64,000 bases of DNA from assembly GCF_004136575.1 (NCBI RefSeq), contig NZ_NOIQ01000001.1:310001-374000 (forward strand), read 5' to 3'. This document shows, piece by piece, positions 48,068-56,569 of this stretch. Every line of letters begins with the position of its first letter. Within the stretch, counting starts at the first letter, position 1. A program made the position numbers and the translations under genes. This stretch comes from Rothia koreensis (GTDB lineage Bacteria; Actinomycetota; Actinomycetes; Actinomycetales; Micrococcaceae). Under the pieces are notes generated by a model that had not been told where the DNA came from, searched no databases, and saw nothing but the letters and a program-made list of their open reading frames with translations.

Positions 48068-49150
48068 TTGGCAATGACGAATGTGCCGGGCCCCGCTGAG
48101 ATGGTTGTGTACGTGATCGCCGATCCCGGCCTGCCCACCGGCCGAGTCTCGGCGATCCAGGATTCCCTGGAGAGCCGCCTCCAGACCCTTTCCTCTCTGA
48201 AGGTCCGGGTCGAGTCTCAGAGCGAGCTCATCAGGATTCGTCCCGACAACACCCTGGAAACCCGGGTCGTGGAACATCTGTCGGAGGGGCGGGTCGACGT
48301 CGTCATCCTCCTGACGGAGATCCCGAGGTACCTCGACAAGCGTCCACTCATTGCCGAGGCCTACCCGGAAGAGCGCGTGGCCGTGATTTCCTGCCCCACG
48401 CTGGGGGCGTGGGCCACCAAATCCAAGCTGATGAGGGTCGTGACGGACTGCGCGTACCGACTCATGAGCGACGAGCATGTTGCCGAAACATACGTCGATG
48501 ACGGCTGGGGCAAATGGATCGTCCGCGACGACCGGGCGAGCCAGATCATGCTCGCCGATCCCCGCACGGGCCTGCCACGGACGGTCATGGGTGTGATCAT
48601 GGCGAACGAACCGTGGCGTACCGTGCCCAAACTGTCCAGAGCACTCGCGGCCGCCTCGGCCACGGGGGCCTTCGGCATTTTCTACAACTCGATCTGGCAG
48701 ATGTCGGAGGCGCTCAGCACAGGTCGTCTCTTCGTGATCTCGGCGCTGGCCATCATCTCGATGGTCGGTTGGCTGCTCATCAGCAACCGACTGTGGGAGC
48801 GACCCAAATACGACAGGCTCTCGGTCATCGTGCTGCTGTACAACCTGTCGACTGTCACGACCCTCGTCTTCTGCGTGGTCACCCTGTACATAGCCCTCTG
48901 GGTCTTTATTTTCGTGGCGGGGGTGATCGTCATCGACCCACGGTTCATGGCGACGGTGATCGGTGGCGACGTCGACCTGGTCAACTATTCGGCGATCGCG
49001 TGGCTCAGCGCCTCGATGGGCGTGGTGGCGGGCGCGCTGGGCTCCGGATTCGACGATCAGATGGACTTGCGGCACATCACCATGGGAGCCCGGGAGCGGC
49101 AGCGGGCATACACGCAACAGGAGCCGCCCGCGGGACCCACCGTGTCCTAA
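48068..49150 (+). CDS. Conserved actinobacterial membrane protein of unknown function
   Basis: 360 aa. The N-terminal ~200 residues form a soluble domain (VVYVIADPGLPTGRVSAIQ; RVDVVILLTEIPRYLDKRPL), and the C-terminal half has about four membrane helices (LFVISALAIISMVGWLLISN; TLVFCVVTLYIALWVFIFVA; AWLSASMGVVAGALGSGFDD). I recognise it as a conserved family of unknown function; some databases give it unrelated enzyme names. Start: TTG 48068 has AGGAG 7 nt upstream; ATG 48074 is two codons later with a 13-nt spacer. A terminator separates it from wzt. It ends 4 bp into the convergent smpB gene. Confidence 0.8.
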   Translation: MAMTNVPGPAEMVVYVIADPGLPTGRVSAIQDSLESRLQTLSSLKVRVESQSELIRIRPDNTLETRVVEHLSEGRVDVVILLTEIPRYLDKRPLIAEAYPEERVAVISCPTLGAWATKSKLMRVVTDCAYRLMSDEHVAETYVDDGWGKWIVRDDRASQIMLADPRTGLPRTVMGVIMANEPWRTVPKLSRALAAASATGAFGIFYNSIWQMSEALSTGRLFVISALAIISMVGWLLISNRLWERPKYDRLSVIVLLYNLSTVTTLVFCVVTLYIALWVFIFVAGVIVIDPRFMATVIGGDVDLVNYSAIAWLSASMGVVAGALGSGFDDQMDLRHITMGARERQRAYTQQEPPAGPTVS

Positions 49151-49623
49151 CCGAGATTGCGGTAGCGCATGGCGCGCTCGGCCTCGCGCTTGTCCTGTGC
49201 CTCGCGCAACGCGTGCCGCTTGTCGTACTCGCGCTTGCCCTTGGCCAGCGCGATCTCGATCTTCGCCTTCCCGTCACGGAAGTACAGCTGCAGGGGCACG
49301 ATCGTGTAACCGGTCTCCCGGGACTTCTGGTCCAGCTTGTTGAGCTCCTGGCGGTGCAGGAGCAGTTTGCGGCGGCGTCGGGCCTCGTGGTTGGTCCACG
49401 ATCCGCGGCCGTACTCGGCGATATGGATGTTCTCGACCCAGAGTTCGCCGCGGGTCAGCTGGCAGAAGCCGTCGGCAATCGAGGCCCCGCCATCACGGAG
49501 GGACTTCACCTCGGTGCCCATGAGGGCGATTCCGGCTTCGTAGGTTTCGATGATGTGGTAATCGTGTCGGGCCTTGCGGTTGGTCGCGATGACCTTGCGC
49601 CCGTCGTCGTTCTTTGTGGCCAT
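49147..49623 (-). CDS. smpB: SsrA-binding protein SmpB
   Basis: 158 aa. Beta-barrel signatures NRKARHDYHIIETYEAGIAL, GTEVKSLRDGG and FCQLTRGELWVENIHI; C-terminal basic helix KGKREYDKRHALREAQDKRE that enters the ribosomal A site. SmpB carries tmRNA to stalled ribosomes; the tmRNA gene is 1.3 kb away. ATG 49623 was chosen, as the longer frame to 49719 lacks similarity. prfB lies 46 bp upstream on the same strand with no ftsE/ftsX between, unlike many actinobacteria. Confidence 0.96.
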   Translation of the reverse strand: MATKNDDGRKVIATNRKARHDYHIIETYEAGIALMGTEVKSLRDGGASIADGFCQLTRGELWVENIHIAEYGRGSWTNHEARRRRKLLLHRQELNKLDQKSRETGYTIVPLQLYFRDGKAKIEIALAKGKREYDKRHALREAQDKREAERAMRYRNLG

Positions 49624-49669
49624 GAGTCTAGTTCTGGTTCTTCTGCCCGTTGGGGCATCGGTGAATGGT

Positions 49670-50788
49670 CTATGAATGATCCGTCTGGCGCCCACTGGCG
49701 CGCCAACGGATTCCGGCATCGATGAATTCCTCGATGGATCCGTCGAAGACCGCGCTGGGGTTGCCCTCTTCGTGATTGGTACGCAGGTCCTTGACCATCT
49801 GGTAAGGGTTCAGCACGTAGGAACGCATTTGGTCGCCCCACGAGGCCTTGACGTCGCCCGCGAGCTCCTTCTTCTTCGCGTTCTCTTCCTCCTGGCGCTG
49901 GAGAAGCAGCCGGGACTGGAGCACGCGCAGGGCCGCGGCCCTGTTCTGGATCTGCGACTTCTCGTTCTGCATCGACACGACGATGCCGGTCGGAATGTGG
50001 GTCATGCGCACCGCCGAGTCCGTGGTGTTCACGGACTGTCCACCAGGGCCGGAGGAGCGGAACACATCGACTTTGATTTCGTTCTCGGGGATATCGATGC
50101 TGTCCGTCTGCTCGATCAGCGGGATGACTTCGACCGCGGCGAACGAGGTCTGGCGACGTCCCTGATTGTCGAAGGGGGAGATGCGCACGAGCCTGTGCGT
50201 CCCCGCCTCCACGGACAGCCGACCGAAGGAGTACGGTGCCTTGACCTCGAAGGTCGCGGATTTGAGTCCGGCTTCCTCGGCGTACGAGGTATCGAGGACC
50301 TTGGTGGCGTAACCGTGCTTCTCCGCCCAGCGCAAGTACATCCGCATCAGCATCTCGGAGAAATCGGCGGCGTCGACGCCGCCCGCTCCCGCTCGAATCG
50401 TCACCACGGCTTCCCTGGGATCGTATTCTCCGGACAGCAGGGTCACGATCTCCAGGTCTGCCAGGGCCTTCCGCACGGAACCGAGTTCTGACTCCGCCTC
50501 CGCGAGGAGGTCGGCGTCCTCTTCCTCCTGGGCCAGCTCGACCATCGTTTCGAGGTCGTCGATCCGGCCGGACAGCTTCTCCAGGCGATCCAGTTCGGAT
50601 TGCCGGTGGGAGAGCTCGGAGGTCACCTTCTGAGCGGCCTCGAGATCATCCCAGAGGTTCGGAGCGGCCGCGGCCTCGGAGAGGTCCGCGATGGTTGCGC
50701 GCAGACCGTCGACGTCGCTGACCTGCTCGATCTGGGCATAGGTGGCGCGGAGATCCTTGAGCGCTGCGGAGAAATCGGTGGAAGCCAT
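49670..50788 (-). CDS. prfB: Peptide chain release factor 2
   Basis: 372 aa. The catalytic loop [15 protein letters not shown] contains the GGQ motif, and the stop-codon recognition region reads [16 protein letters not shown] with the SPF tripeptide specific to RF2 (UGA/UAA). ATG 50788 was preferred over ATG 50794 because homologs start at this position ([12 protein letters not shown]); neither has a strong ribosome site. The coding frame is continuous, so there is no programmed +1 frameshift, as expected for actinobacteria. Located 46 bp before smpB. Confidence 0.96.
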   Translation of the reverse strand: MASTDFSAALKDLRATYAQIEQVSDVDGLRATIADLSEAAAAPNLWDDLEAAQKVTSELSHRQSELDRLEKLSGRIDDLETMVELAQEEEDADLLAEAESELGSVRKALADLEIVTLLSGEYDPREAVVTIRAGAGGVDAADFSEMLMRMYLRWAEKHGYATKVLDTSYAEEAGLKSATFEVKAPYSFGRLSVEAGTHRLVRISPFDNQGRRQTSFAAVEVIPLIEQTDSIDIPENEIKVDVFRSSGPGGQSVNTTDSAVRMTHIPTGIVVSMQNEKSQIQNRAAALRVLQSRLLLQRQEEENAKKKELAGDVKASWGDQMRSYVLNPYQMVKDLRTNHEEGNPSAVFDGSIEEFIDAGIRWRASGRQTDHS

Positions 50789-50868
50789 ATTCATCAAGTC
50801 TAGTCGATCCGGAGGCTCCCGGTCTCCGCACGGCTGGGGTCGACGGTTCGAGGCTTGGCGGCGTGGGG

Positions 50869-50897
50869 TTTTCAAGGGCTCGCGGACAGAGTATAGT
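50869..50897 (+). promoter_or_regulatory. Sigma-A-type promoter of tmRNA
   Basis: TTTTCA at 50869-50874, 17 bp, TATAGT at 50892-50897. Transcription would start near 50904, leaving a ~65-nt leader to be removed by RNase P. Confidence 0.5.
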
Positions 50898-50968
50898 GAA
50901 GAGGCCCGGAGGGGGCGGGGGCCGGCAGGCAACCCAGTCATCCGATGGGATGTTTGAAAAATGCATAT

Positions 50969-51339
50969 GGGGATGATCGGTTTCGACGATGCCAGTTGCG
51001 GCAGGTGAAGCGGGCCGAGAATGCAGGGTCATCTCGTAAACGTTCTCTGCAAAACAATAAGTGCCAAATCTGAAAAGCGCACTGACTTCGCTCTCGCTGC
51101 GTAAGCAGCCAGAGCAGTCTGCTAGCCCGGGTTCGCTTTCGACCCGGTTCCTAGTATCAGTTTAGAAAGCCACTGCTCCAGTCCCTCTCCGTAGGGGGCT
51201 GGTGAACATTTTGTACGGATAGGTTCGGCGGCAACCCGTTCGTGGGAGTGCCGGAGCCGAGAACACCGTGACACGAACTGCGCCCGGAGAAACCCTGGCA
51301 AAGCTGCATCGGACCGGGGTTCGATTCCCCGCATCTCCA
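50969..51339 (+). ncRNA. ssrA: Transfer-messenger RNA (tmRNA, SsrA)
   Basis: 371 nt. The 5' end GGGGATGATCGGTTTCGAC and 3' end GGTTCGATTCCCCGCATCTCCA are the universal tmRNA ends. GGGGATG pairs with CATCTCC (one G:U) as the tRNA-like acceptor; the T arm carries GTTCGATTC. The CCA is not encoded. The tag reading frame ends KSEKRTDFALAA then TAA (51102-51104), with the ALAA proteolysis signal. Reading back in this frame gives KTISA before it; the resume codon is not obvious because the GCA at 51048 is in a frame that meets TAA three codons later. It acts with SmpB to rescue stalled ribosomes. Confidence 0.96.
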
Positions 51340-51346
51340 CTCGCTC

Positions 51347-51380
51347 AATGCCCGGCTCCCCTTCGGGGGAGCCGGGCATT
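51347..51380 (+). terminator. Intrinsic terminator of tmRNA
   Basis: AATGCCCGGCTCCCC and GGGGAGCCGGGCATT form a perfect 15-bp stem with a TTCG tetraloop, followed by GTTGT. Confidence 0.88.
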
Positions 51381-51476
51381 GTTGTACCCCGGGCCACGGG
51401 CCGGTGTGATTGAATAATAAATAGTTGACATATGGAAAGACGGGCGTCGAGCCAACGGAAACGAGGAGAAGTCACC

Positions 51477-52250
51477 GTGACCAACAACCCCTCATCTGAG
51501 AACCACGAACCGGAGTCCGGAGGCAGCAGCTCAGCCCCGCGGTTCGGCCAGAACGACCCCCAGGAATCCACGGGCGGTTCCACCCCGTGGCGCGGTTCGG
51601 AAAACCGCGAGCAACCCCAGTACGGCACCTACGGAGATGATGGTTCGCCGTCTGGGCGCAATCAGCCCTCGTACGGTCAGTACGGCGAGTCCGGACAGGC
51701 CCAGCCGCAGTATGGCCAGCAGAGCCAGCCCGGCTACGGCCAGCAGGGTGGCTACCAGCCCATTCAGGACAACGGCTACGGTCAGCAGGCCGGTGGCTCA
51801 TACTACGGCCAGCAGGGCGAGAACGGCTACTACAACCAGCCCCAGTACCAGTCGGGCAATTACGCCCAACCGAATTACCAGCAGTATCCGGCTCGTGCCG
51901 GAGACCGGCCGAACGGCTGGGGAATGGGCCTGGCTGCCCTGATCTGCGGTATTGCCAGCGTGGTCCTGTGCTGGCTGGTCCTCCCCGGCCTCGCCGGAAT
52001 CGTGGCGATCGTCCTCGGCATCGTCGCTATCAGGAAACTGGCCAAGACCCCGGGTGCGGGGAAGGCCATGCCGATCATCGGCATCGTCCTGGGCGCGATC
52101 GGCGTGATCCTGTCCGTGCTTCTGGGCGTGATCTTCGCGATCGGCTTCTCGGTCGCCAACGAGGCGGCCGAACACTGCGGCGGCTACTCCGCGGCCAACA
52201 GCGCAGGCTTCGAAGAATGCGTGAATTCCTACATGGAATCGGATTACTGA
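51477..52250 (+). CDS. DUF4190 membrane protein with Gln/Tyr/Gly-rich N-terminus
   Basis: 257 aa. The first ~145 residues are low complexity, with repeated QYGQQ, GYGQQ and YYGQQ units, likely disordered and cytoplasmic. Then a DUF4190 domain with two membrane helices: GLAALICGIASVVLCWLVLP and a second starting KAMPIIGIVLGAIGVILSVL. A short tail contains two Cys (HCGGYS, EECVNS) that would face outside and could pair. GTG 51477 was chosen for GAGGAG 8 nt upstream; ATG 51432 is in frame further up. Downstream of the tmRNA terminator; a strong bidirectional hairpin follows. Function unknown. Confidence 0.85.
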   Translation: MTNNPSSENHEPESGGSSSAPRFGQNDPQESTGGSTPWRGSENREQPQYGTYGDDGSPSGRNQPSYGQYGESGQAQPQYGQQSQPGYGQQGGYQPIQDNGYGQQAGGSYYGQQGENGYYNQPQYQSGNYAQPNYQQYPARAGDRPNGWGMGLAALICGIASVVLCWLVLPGLAGIVAIVLGIVAIRKLAKTPGAGKAMPIIGIVLGAIGVILSVLLGVIFAIGFSVANEAAEHCGGYSAANSAGFEECVNSYMESDY

Positions 52251-52273
52251 TTTTCCGAGCATCCTCTTCTCAG

Positions 52274-52323
52274 ATATGCAACGAGTCCCCGTCACCACTC
52301 GGTGACGGGGCCTCGTTGCATAT
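52274..52323. terminator. Long bidirectional terminator
   Basis: ATATGCAACGAG-T-CCCCGTCACC and GGTGACGGGG-C-CTCGTTGCATAT pair over 22 bp with one mismatch and an ACTC loop, between the convergent DUF4190 and hisN genes. Confidence 0.85.
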
Positions 52324-52364
52324 GCGGGGACGGAACGGTGCGAACGGACCGTTTCAGGAAGGGG

Positions 52365-53204
52365 TCAGACCTCGTCCTCGGCGGCTTCGTCGGAGGAGGC
52401 CGGTTCCGGTCCCTCGGCGGCCAGTTTTTCCAGGACGCGATGGTGCAGATGCCCGTTCGTCGCGACGGCGTTTCCTCCATGAGGGCCGTCCGTGCCGTCC
52501 AGCGACGTGAACCGGCCCCCGGCCTCGGTCACGATCGGAACCAGCGCGGCCATGTCGTGGAGACTCAGATCCGGCTCGCAGGCTATGTCCACGGCGCCCT
52601 CGGCCACGAGGCAATAGGACCAGAAGTCCCCGAAGGCGCGGACCCTCCAGACGTCATCGGCCAGGTCCAGGAATTGCTGGCGTCGGCCGAGGTCCTTCCA
52701 CCCGGAGAGGGACGAGAAGGACAGGGACGCGTCGCGCATCGAGGTGACCTCGGAGACGCCGATTCGGCGTGCCTTGGCAATCGAACGGCCGGTGAAGGCG
52801 CCGCTGCCTTCGGCGGCCCACCAACGACGTTGCAGCGCCGGGGCCGAAACCAGGCCGACGACCGGCTTTCCCTCATCCATCAGGGCAATCAAAGTGGCCC
52901 ACACGGGGACACCGCGAACGAAGTTCTTCGTTCCGTCGATGGGGTCCACGACCCACTGGCGGGGTGAGGAACCGGTCGAACCGAATTCTTCGCCCACGAC
53001 GGCGTCCCGCGTGCGTGCCCGGGACAAGTGGGAGCGGATCAGTTCCTCGGCCTCACGGTCCGCATCCGTCACCGGGGTCAGATCCGGCTTGGTTTCGACC
53101 GTGAAGTCCTGAGCCTGAAATTTCCCGAGCGTGTAGCGATCGACCGCATCGGCCATGACGTGCGCCAGGCGCATGTCATCGTTGTAGGGGCTCATTGAAT
53201 TCAT
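52365..53204 (-). CDS. hisN: Inositol-monophosphatase-family histidinol-phosphatase HisN
   Basis: 279 aa. Metal-binding motifs VVGEEFG (Glu), WVVDPIDGTKNF (DPIDGT signature, about residue 86) and LHDMAALVPIVTEAGG at the C-terminal site, where the usual W-D is H-D. The N-terminal substrate region TPVTDADREAEELI is typical of HisN. In actinobacteria this family member dephosphorylates histidinol-phosphate; inositol- or other sugar-phosphate activity cannot be excluded from sequence. ATG 53204 has TGGA close before it; ATG 53195 is in frame three codons on. Third gene of the aroA-rsgA-hisN operon, 37 bp after rsgA. The final ~20 residues are acidic. Confidence 0.88.
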   Translation of the reverse strand: MNSMSPYNDDMRLAHVMADAVDRYTLGKFQAQDFTVETKPDLTPVTDADREAEELIRSHLSRARTRDAVVGEEFGSTGSSPRQWVVDPIDGTKNFVRGVPVWATLIALMDEGKPVVGLVSAPALQRRWWAAEGSGAFTGRSIAKARRIGVSEVTSMRDASLSFSSLSGWKDLGRRQQFLDLADDVWRVRAFGDFWSYCLVAEGAVDIACEPDLSLHDMAALVPIVTEAGGRFTSLDGTDGPHGGNAVATNGHLHHRVLEKLAAEGPEPASSDEAAEDEV

Positions 53205-53241
53205 AAATTCCAGGCTATCCCATGCGTGGGACACCACCCGG

Positions 53242-54351
53242 TCAGGTCGTCGTGCCGAGCTCCTTCATCTGGTCCAGCCCGTCCTCCGCCGCGACGCCCA
53301 AGAGGCGCCGAAGCGATTCGAGTCGCTGCGCGCCGTACGGCCCTGCGTGCCCCGAATCCACGAGTCGCTGAATGCCGCACCCCGCGGCGTCGGCCGCGTG
53401 CGTACACCCCTTGGGGCAGTCGGCATATCCGGGGGCCAGATCCTCGAAGGCCTCGACGATGGACTCCTTGGGAACATGCGCCAGACCAAAGGATCTGACA
53501 CCGGGCGTGTCCACGACCCAGGTGCCGACGCTGCCCCACGAAGGAGATATGGCGAGGGCGGACGATGAGGTGTGGCGCCCGCGCCCGGTGACCTCGTTGA
53601 CCCCGCCGGTCGACCGGGATGTTCCGGCCAGAGCGTTGACCAGCGTCGACTTGCCGACCCCCGAATGCCCCAAGAACACGCTGACGTGACCGTCGAGGAG
53701 CGACCGCATGGTCTCGACCGTCGTCGGGTCGAGCGGCAGGCTCTCGTGCCGGCCCGCCGGAGCCGCGGCTTCCTCAGGACGTTCGGGCGAGCTCGAAAGG
53801 ATCCTCAACGAGGTTTCGGCGTAGTAGTCGCGCAGGGGAGCGGCGTCGCCCAGGTCCGTCTTGGTCACGCACAGCACGGGTTCAAGGCCTGCGTCGTAGG
53901 CCGCGACGATGCTGCGGTCGATGAACCCCGTCCGAGGCGTCGGGTTGGCCGCCGCGACCACGATGATGAGCTGTCCCGCGTTGGCGACAACGACCCGCTC
54001 GACCGGGTCGGTGTCGTCGGCGCTACGACGGAGGACCGTGGCGCGGTCTTCGATCCTGACGAGTCTGGCCAGGGACCCTTCCGCGCCCGAGGTATCGCCC
54101 ACGAGCCCGACCAGATCGCCCACGACCACAGGGACGCGGCGCAAATCCTTGGCACGGACCGCTGTGACTTCGGTTCCTGGCCCCTCGGAGCCGAGGTCGA
54201 CGGTGTACCGGCCACGGTCCACAGTCACGACACGACCTATCACGGCGTCCTCGTGGGCCGGCCTGTCCTTGGTCCGCGGCCGAGAGCCCCGCTTGTTGGC
54301 ACGGATCCGTACATCCGATTCGTCCCAATGGCCCGACGAACGACGACGCAT
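53242..54351 (-). CDS. rsgA: Ribosome small-subunit-dependent GTPase RsgA
   Basis: 369 aa circularly permuted GTPase. After an OB-fold (about 35-110) come G4 VLCVTKTDLGD, then G1 GHSGVGKSTLVNAL, G2/G3 region TGRGRHTSSS and WVVDTPGVRSFGL. The C-terminal zinc motif is CPKGCTHAADAAGC. RsgA helps late maturation of the 30S subunit. The N-terminus is strongly basic (RRRSSGHWDESDVRIRANKR). ATG 54351 overlaps the aroA stop as TGATG, with GGAGGGG 7 nt upstream; GTG 54354 is an alternative. Coupled to aroA, as in other actinobacteria. Confidence 0.95.
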   Translation of the reverse strand: MRRRSSGHWDESDVRIRANKRGSRPRTKDRPAHEDAVIGRVVTVDRGRYTVDLGSEGPGTEVTAVRAKDLRRVPVVVGDLVGLVGDTSGAEGSLARLVRIEDRATVLRRSADDTDPVERVVVANAGQLIIVVAAANPTPRTGFIDRSIVAAYDAGLEPVLCVTKTDLGDAAPLRDYYAETSLRILSSSPERPEEAAAPAGRHESLPLDPTTVETMRSLLDGHVSVFLGHSGVGKSTLVNALAGTSRSTGGVNEVTGRGRHTSSSALAISPSWGSVGTWVVDTPGVRSFGLAHVPKESIVEAFEDLAPGYADCPKGCTHAADAAGCGIQRLVDSGHAGPYGAQRLESLRRLLGVAAEDGLDQMKELGTTT

Positions 54352-55706
54352 CACACGTCCCCTCCGCGGAGCATGGCCTCCCACATTCCGGTGAAGCCCG
54401 GCAGGGTCTTGGAGGTTGTTTCGACGTTCTGGACCACGACGTCGGGAACGACGAGGCCGATGACCGCTCCCGCCGTGGCCATGCGGTGGTCCTCGTAGGT
54501 TCTGAACACATCTCCGTGACGTACGGGTGAGGTGATCCGCAAACCATCGGTGGTTTCTTCCGCCTCGCCGCCGAGTCGATTGATTTCGGTGACCAGCGCC
54601 TTGAGCCGGTCCGTTTCGTGACCTCGCAGGTGGCCGATGCCCCTCAGCCGCGACGGGCCCGAGGCGACCGCGGCGATGGCCGCGACCGTCGGCGCGAGCT
54701 CACCGCACTCGGAGAGGTCGAGGTCGACGCCGCGCACGCGACCCTCCCGAGCGCCGCCTTCCGGGCCGATCACGGCCAGGTCCGAGCCGTCGGTGCGGAC
54801 CCGGGCGCCGAATTCAGGGAGGATCCGGCGCCATTGGTCGCCACCCTGGGTGGTCTTCGAGGGCCAGTCCGGGATCACGACGCTGTTGCCCGTGACCACG
54901 GCGGCGGCAAGGAACGGGCCCGCGTTGGACAGGTCCGGTTCGACGGCGACGTCGTGGGCGTGCGGCACGCCAGGAAGCACGGTCCAGGCGGCCGGTGCCT
55001 CGGCGCGCACGTCGATGCCGTATTCGGCAAGCGTCTGAGCTGTCATCTCCACATGGGGGAGGGACGGGACCTCGTCGCCGACATGCTCGAGGCGCAGCCC
55101 GCCGGGCAGGAAACAACCCGTCAGCAGGGCCGCGGAAAGGAACTGGCTCGAGGCGCTCGCGTCGATCCGGACCGTCCTCGGTGACGCGGAGGAGTCCTCT
55201 GGGCCATGGTCCGCCGGGCGCGGACGAACGGCAAAGGGCAGGGTCCCGGTCCCCGCGTCGTCGACCTCGCACCCCAATTGGCGGAGGGCGTCGATGACCG
55301 GGGCCATCGGGCGACGCCGCGCGCCCTCGTCCCCGTCGAAGGCCGCCGGCACGTTCAGGGCCGCGGCCAGAAGGGGTACGAATCTCATGACGGTTCCGGC
55401 GAGACCGGTATCGATGTGGAGGATCTCATCACCGCGCGTGCCGGTTCCAACCGGGATCGGCGTGACCCGGACCGTCCCGCCGTCCCTGGAGAACTTTGCT
55501 CCGAGGCTCTCCAGGGCGGTCATCATCAGCGCGGAGTCCCTCGAGTCGAGAGCCCCCCGAAGAGTGCTGGGACCATCCGCGGCGGCGGCAAGAAGAAGAT
55601 ACCGGTTCGTCAGCGATTTGGAACCGGGCACGCGGACTCGTGCATTCCAGGAAGTGGTCGGGAAGACCTGGGGAGCGGGCCAATCGCCGGTCGCGGGAAG
55701 GGTCAA
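54351..55706 (-). CDS. aroA: 3-phosphoshikimate 1-carboxyvinyltransferase (EPSP synthase)
   Basis: 451 aa. VPGSKSLTNRYLLLAA holds the phosphate/PEP-binding Lys and Arg, TGLAGTVMRFVP the second signature, and DLSNAGPFLAAAVVTGNSV, LRGHETDRLKALVTEINRLG and YEDHRMATAGAVIGL the later family blocks. It joins shikimate-3-phosphate and PEP in the aromatic pathway. Position 2 of the first signature is Gly, but I cannot assign glyphosate class reliably. TTG start at 55706 with GAGGT upstream; no better start is in frame nearby. First gene of the aroA-rsgA-hisN operon. The 126 bp upstream holds the doxX terminator. Confidence 0.95.
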   Translation of the reverse strand: MTLPATGDWPAPQVFPTTSWNARVRVPGSKSLTNRYLLLAAAADGPSTLRGALDSRDSALMMTALESLGAKFSRDGGTVRVTPIPVGTGTRGDEILHIDTGLAGTVMRFVPLLAAALNVPAAFDGDEGARRRPMAPVIDALRQLGCEVDDAGTGTLPFAVRPRPADHGPEDSSASPRTVRIDASASSQFLSAALLTGCFLPGGLRLEHVGDEVPSLPHVEMTAQTLAEYGIDVRAEAPAAWTVLPGVPHAHDVAVEPDLSNAGPFLAAAVVTGNSVVIPDWPSKTTQGGDQWRRILPEFGARVRTDGSDLAVIGPEGGAREGRVRGVDLDLSECGELAPTVAAIAAVASGPSRLRGIGHLRGHETDRLKALVTEINRLGGEAEETTDGLRITSPVRHGDVFRTYEDHRMATAGAVIGLVVPDVVVQNVETTSKTLPGFTGMWEAMLRGGDV

Positions 55707-55760
55707 GAATCTACCTCGGTGTCGATGTCTGCGTCAGGGTACATGGCTTACTTTAAGCAC

Positions 55761-55794
55761 CATCGGGGGCCCGTACGAAGACGGGCCCCCGATG
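55761..55794 (-). terminator. Terminator after the DoxX-family gene
   Basis: CATCGGGGGCCCGT and ACGGGCCCCCGATG form a perfect 14-bp stem around ACGAAG, 39 bp beyond the DoxX stop. Confidence 0.75.
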
Positions 55795-55832
55795 GAATCA
55801 CGGACAATTACTGCGTCCGAGCACGGCGTGCA

Positions 55833-56345
55833 TCAGTTTCCGAAGACGTCGTCGGACTTCTTCTTCAGATCGTCACCGAATTTGTTGGACTTCTTCTTGA
55901 CGTCCTCGCTGAGCTTGCCGGCGCGCCATGCGAGAGACGGGTTGCCCTCGGTATCGACCGAGGTCAGTGCGACCGCTCCCACCAGGGACGCGTTCTTGAC
56001 GCCGTCGGCAATGCGTGCTTCCTTCTGCTCCTTCGTGTCGGCTTCGGCGCTCACGAAATCGATGTAGGCGTTGATCGTGCCGGCGGCCAGCAACAGCGTG
56101 GAGGACAGACGCGGGAAGCGGCCCAGGGCGAAGAGTGCCCCCGCACCTACCTGGGTGGCGGCGATGGCCTGACCGACGAGGCGTTCCTGGCCGCGCAACG
56201 GAGCGAGCTGCGGGGAGGCCTTCGCCGCGGCATCGATCGCCGGCTTCAGGTGCTGGGTCGATTCGGGGGAGCGAAGGCGGTTGACGCCGTTGTAGATGAA
56301 AGAAGCTGCCAGGACGGGACGGGCGAGCTTGCGAACAATGGTCAT
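55833..56345 (-). CDS. DoxX-family membrane protein
   Basis: 170 aa. The N-terminus [20 protein letters not shown] is the typical DoxX first helix. Three or four hydrophobic segments follow ([50 protein letters not shown], the last rather polar). The C-terminus is a charged helix rich in Lys and Asp ([20 protein letters not shown]). DoxX proteins are small integral membrane proteins; some take part in thiol and oxidant stress in mycobacteria (with SseA and SodA). It is divergent from sigR, which makes a stress link possible, but no SigR-type promoter was found on its strand. ATG 56345 with GAGGAGG 5 nt upstream. Confidence 0.88.
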   Translation of the reverse strand: MTIVRKLARPVLAASFIYNGVNRLRSPESTQHLKPAIDAAAKASPQLAPLRGQERLVGQAIAATQVGAGALFALGRFPRLSSTLLLAAGTINAYIDFVSAEADTKEQKEARIADGVKNASLVGAVALTSVDTEGNPSLAWRAGKLSEDVKKKSNKFGDDLKKKSDDVFGN

Positions 56346-56496
56346 GTTTCCTCCTCAACGTGGGCTGGCGCGCCCCGGCACCGGTGGGATGCCGCACGCC
56401 AACCCGTGGGTTCTCCATCATCCTATGTGATGGGGGTCAACGAACGTACAAGCTGCCATGGCGTTTCTTCTCCTGCGAACATCGGCCGAATGTGTC

Positions 56497-56522
56497 GGAA
56501 TACAACGCGGTCCGGAGCCGTT
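56497..56522 (+). promoter_or_regulatory. Sigma-R autoregulatory promoter of sigR
   Basis: GGAAT at 56497-56501, exactly 18 bp, GTT at 56520-56522: the full Streptomyces SigR consensus. Transcription would start near 56529, about 40 nt before GTG 56570. Confidence 0.75.
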
Positions 56523-56569
56523 GCAATCCACGACAAGCTCATGGAACCGATCTGAGGGAGGGGTGCCAG

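Noticed and set aside
49670-50788. Programmed +1 frameshift in prfB
   Set aside because: The frame is continuous and no internal TGA with a Shine-Dalgarno-like stimulator is present near codon 25.
51122-51628. 168-codon minus-strand frame across tmRNA
   Set aside because: Lies over the tmRNA gene and its terminator; antisense of a structured RNA, not a gene.
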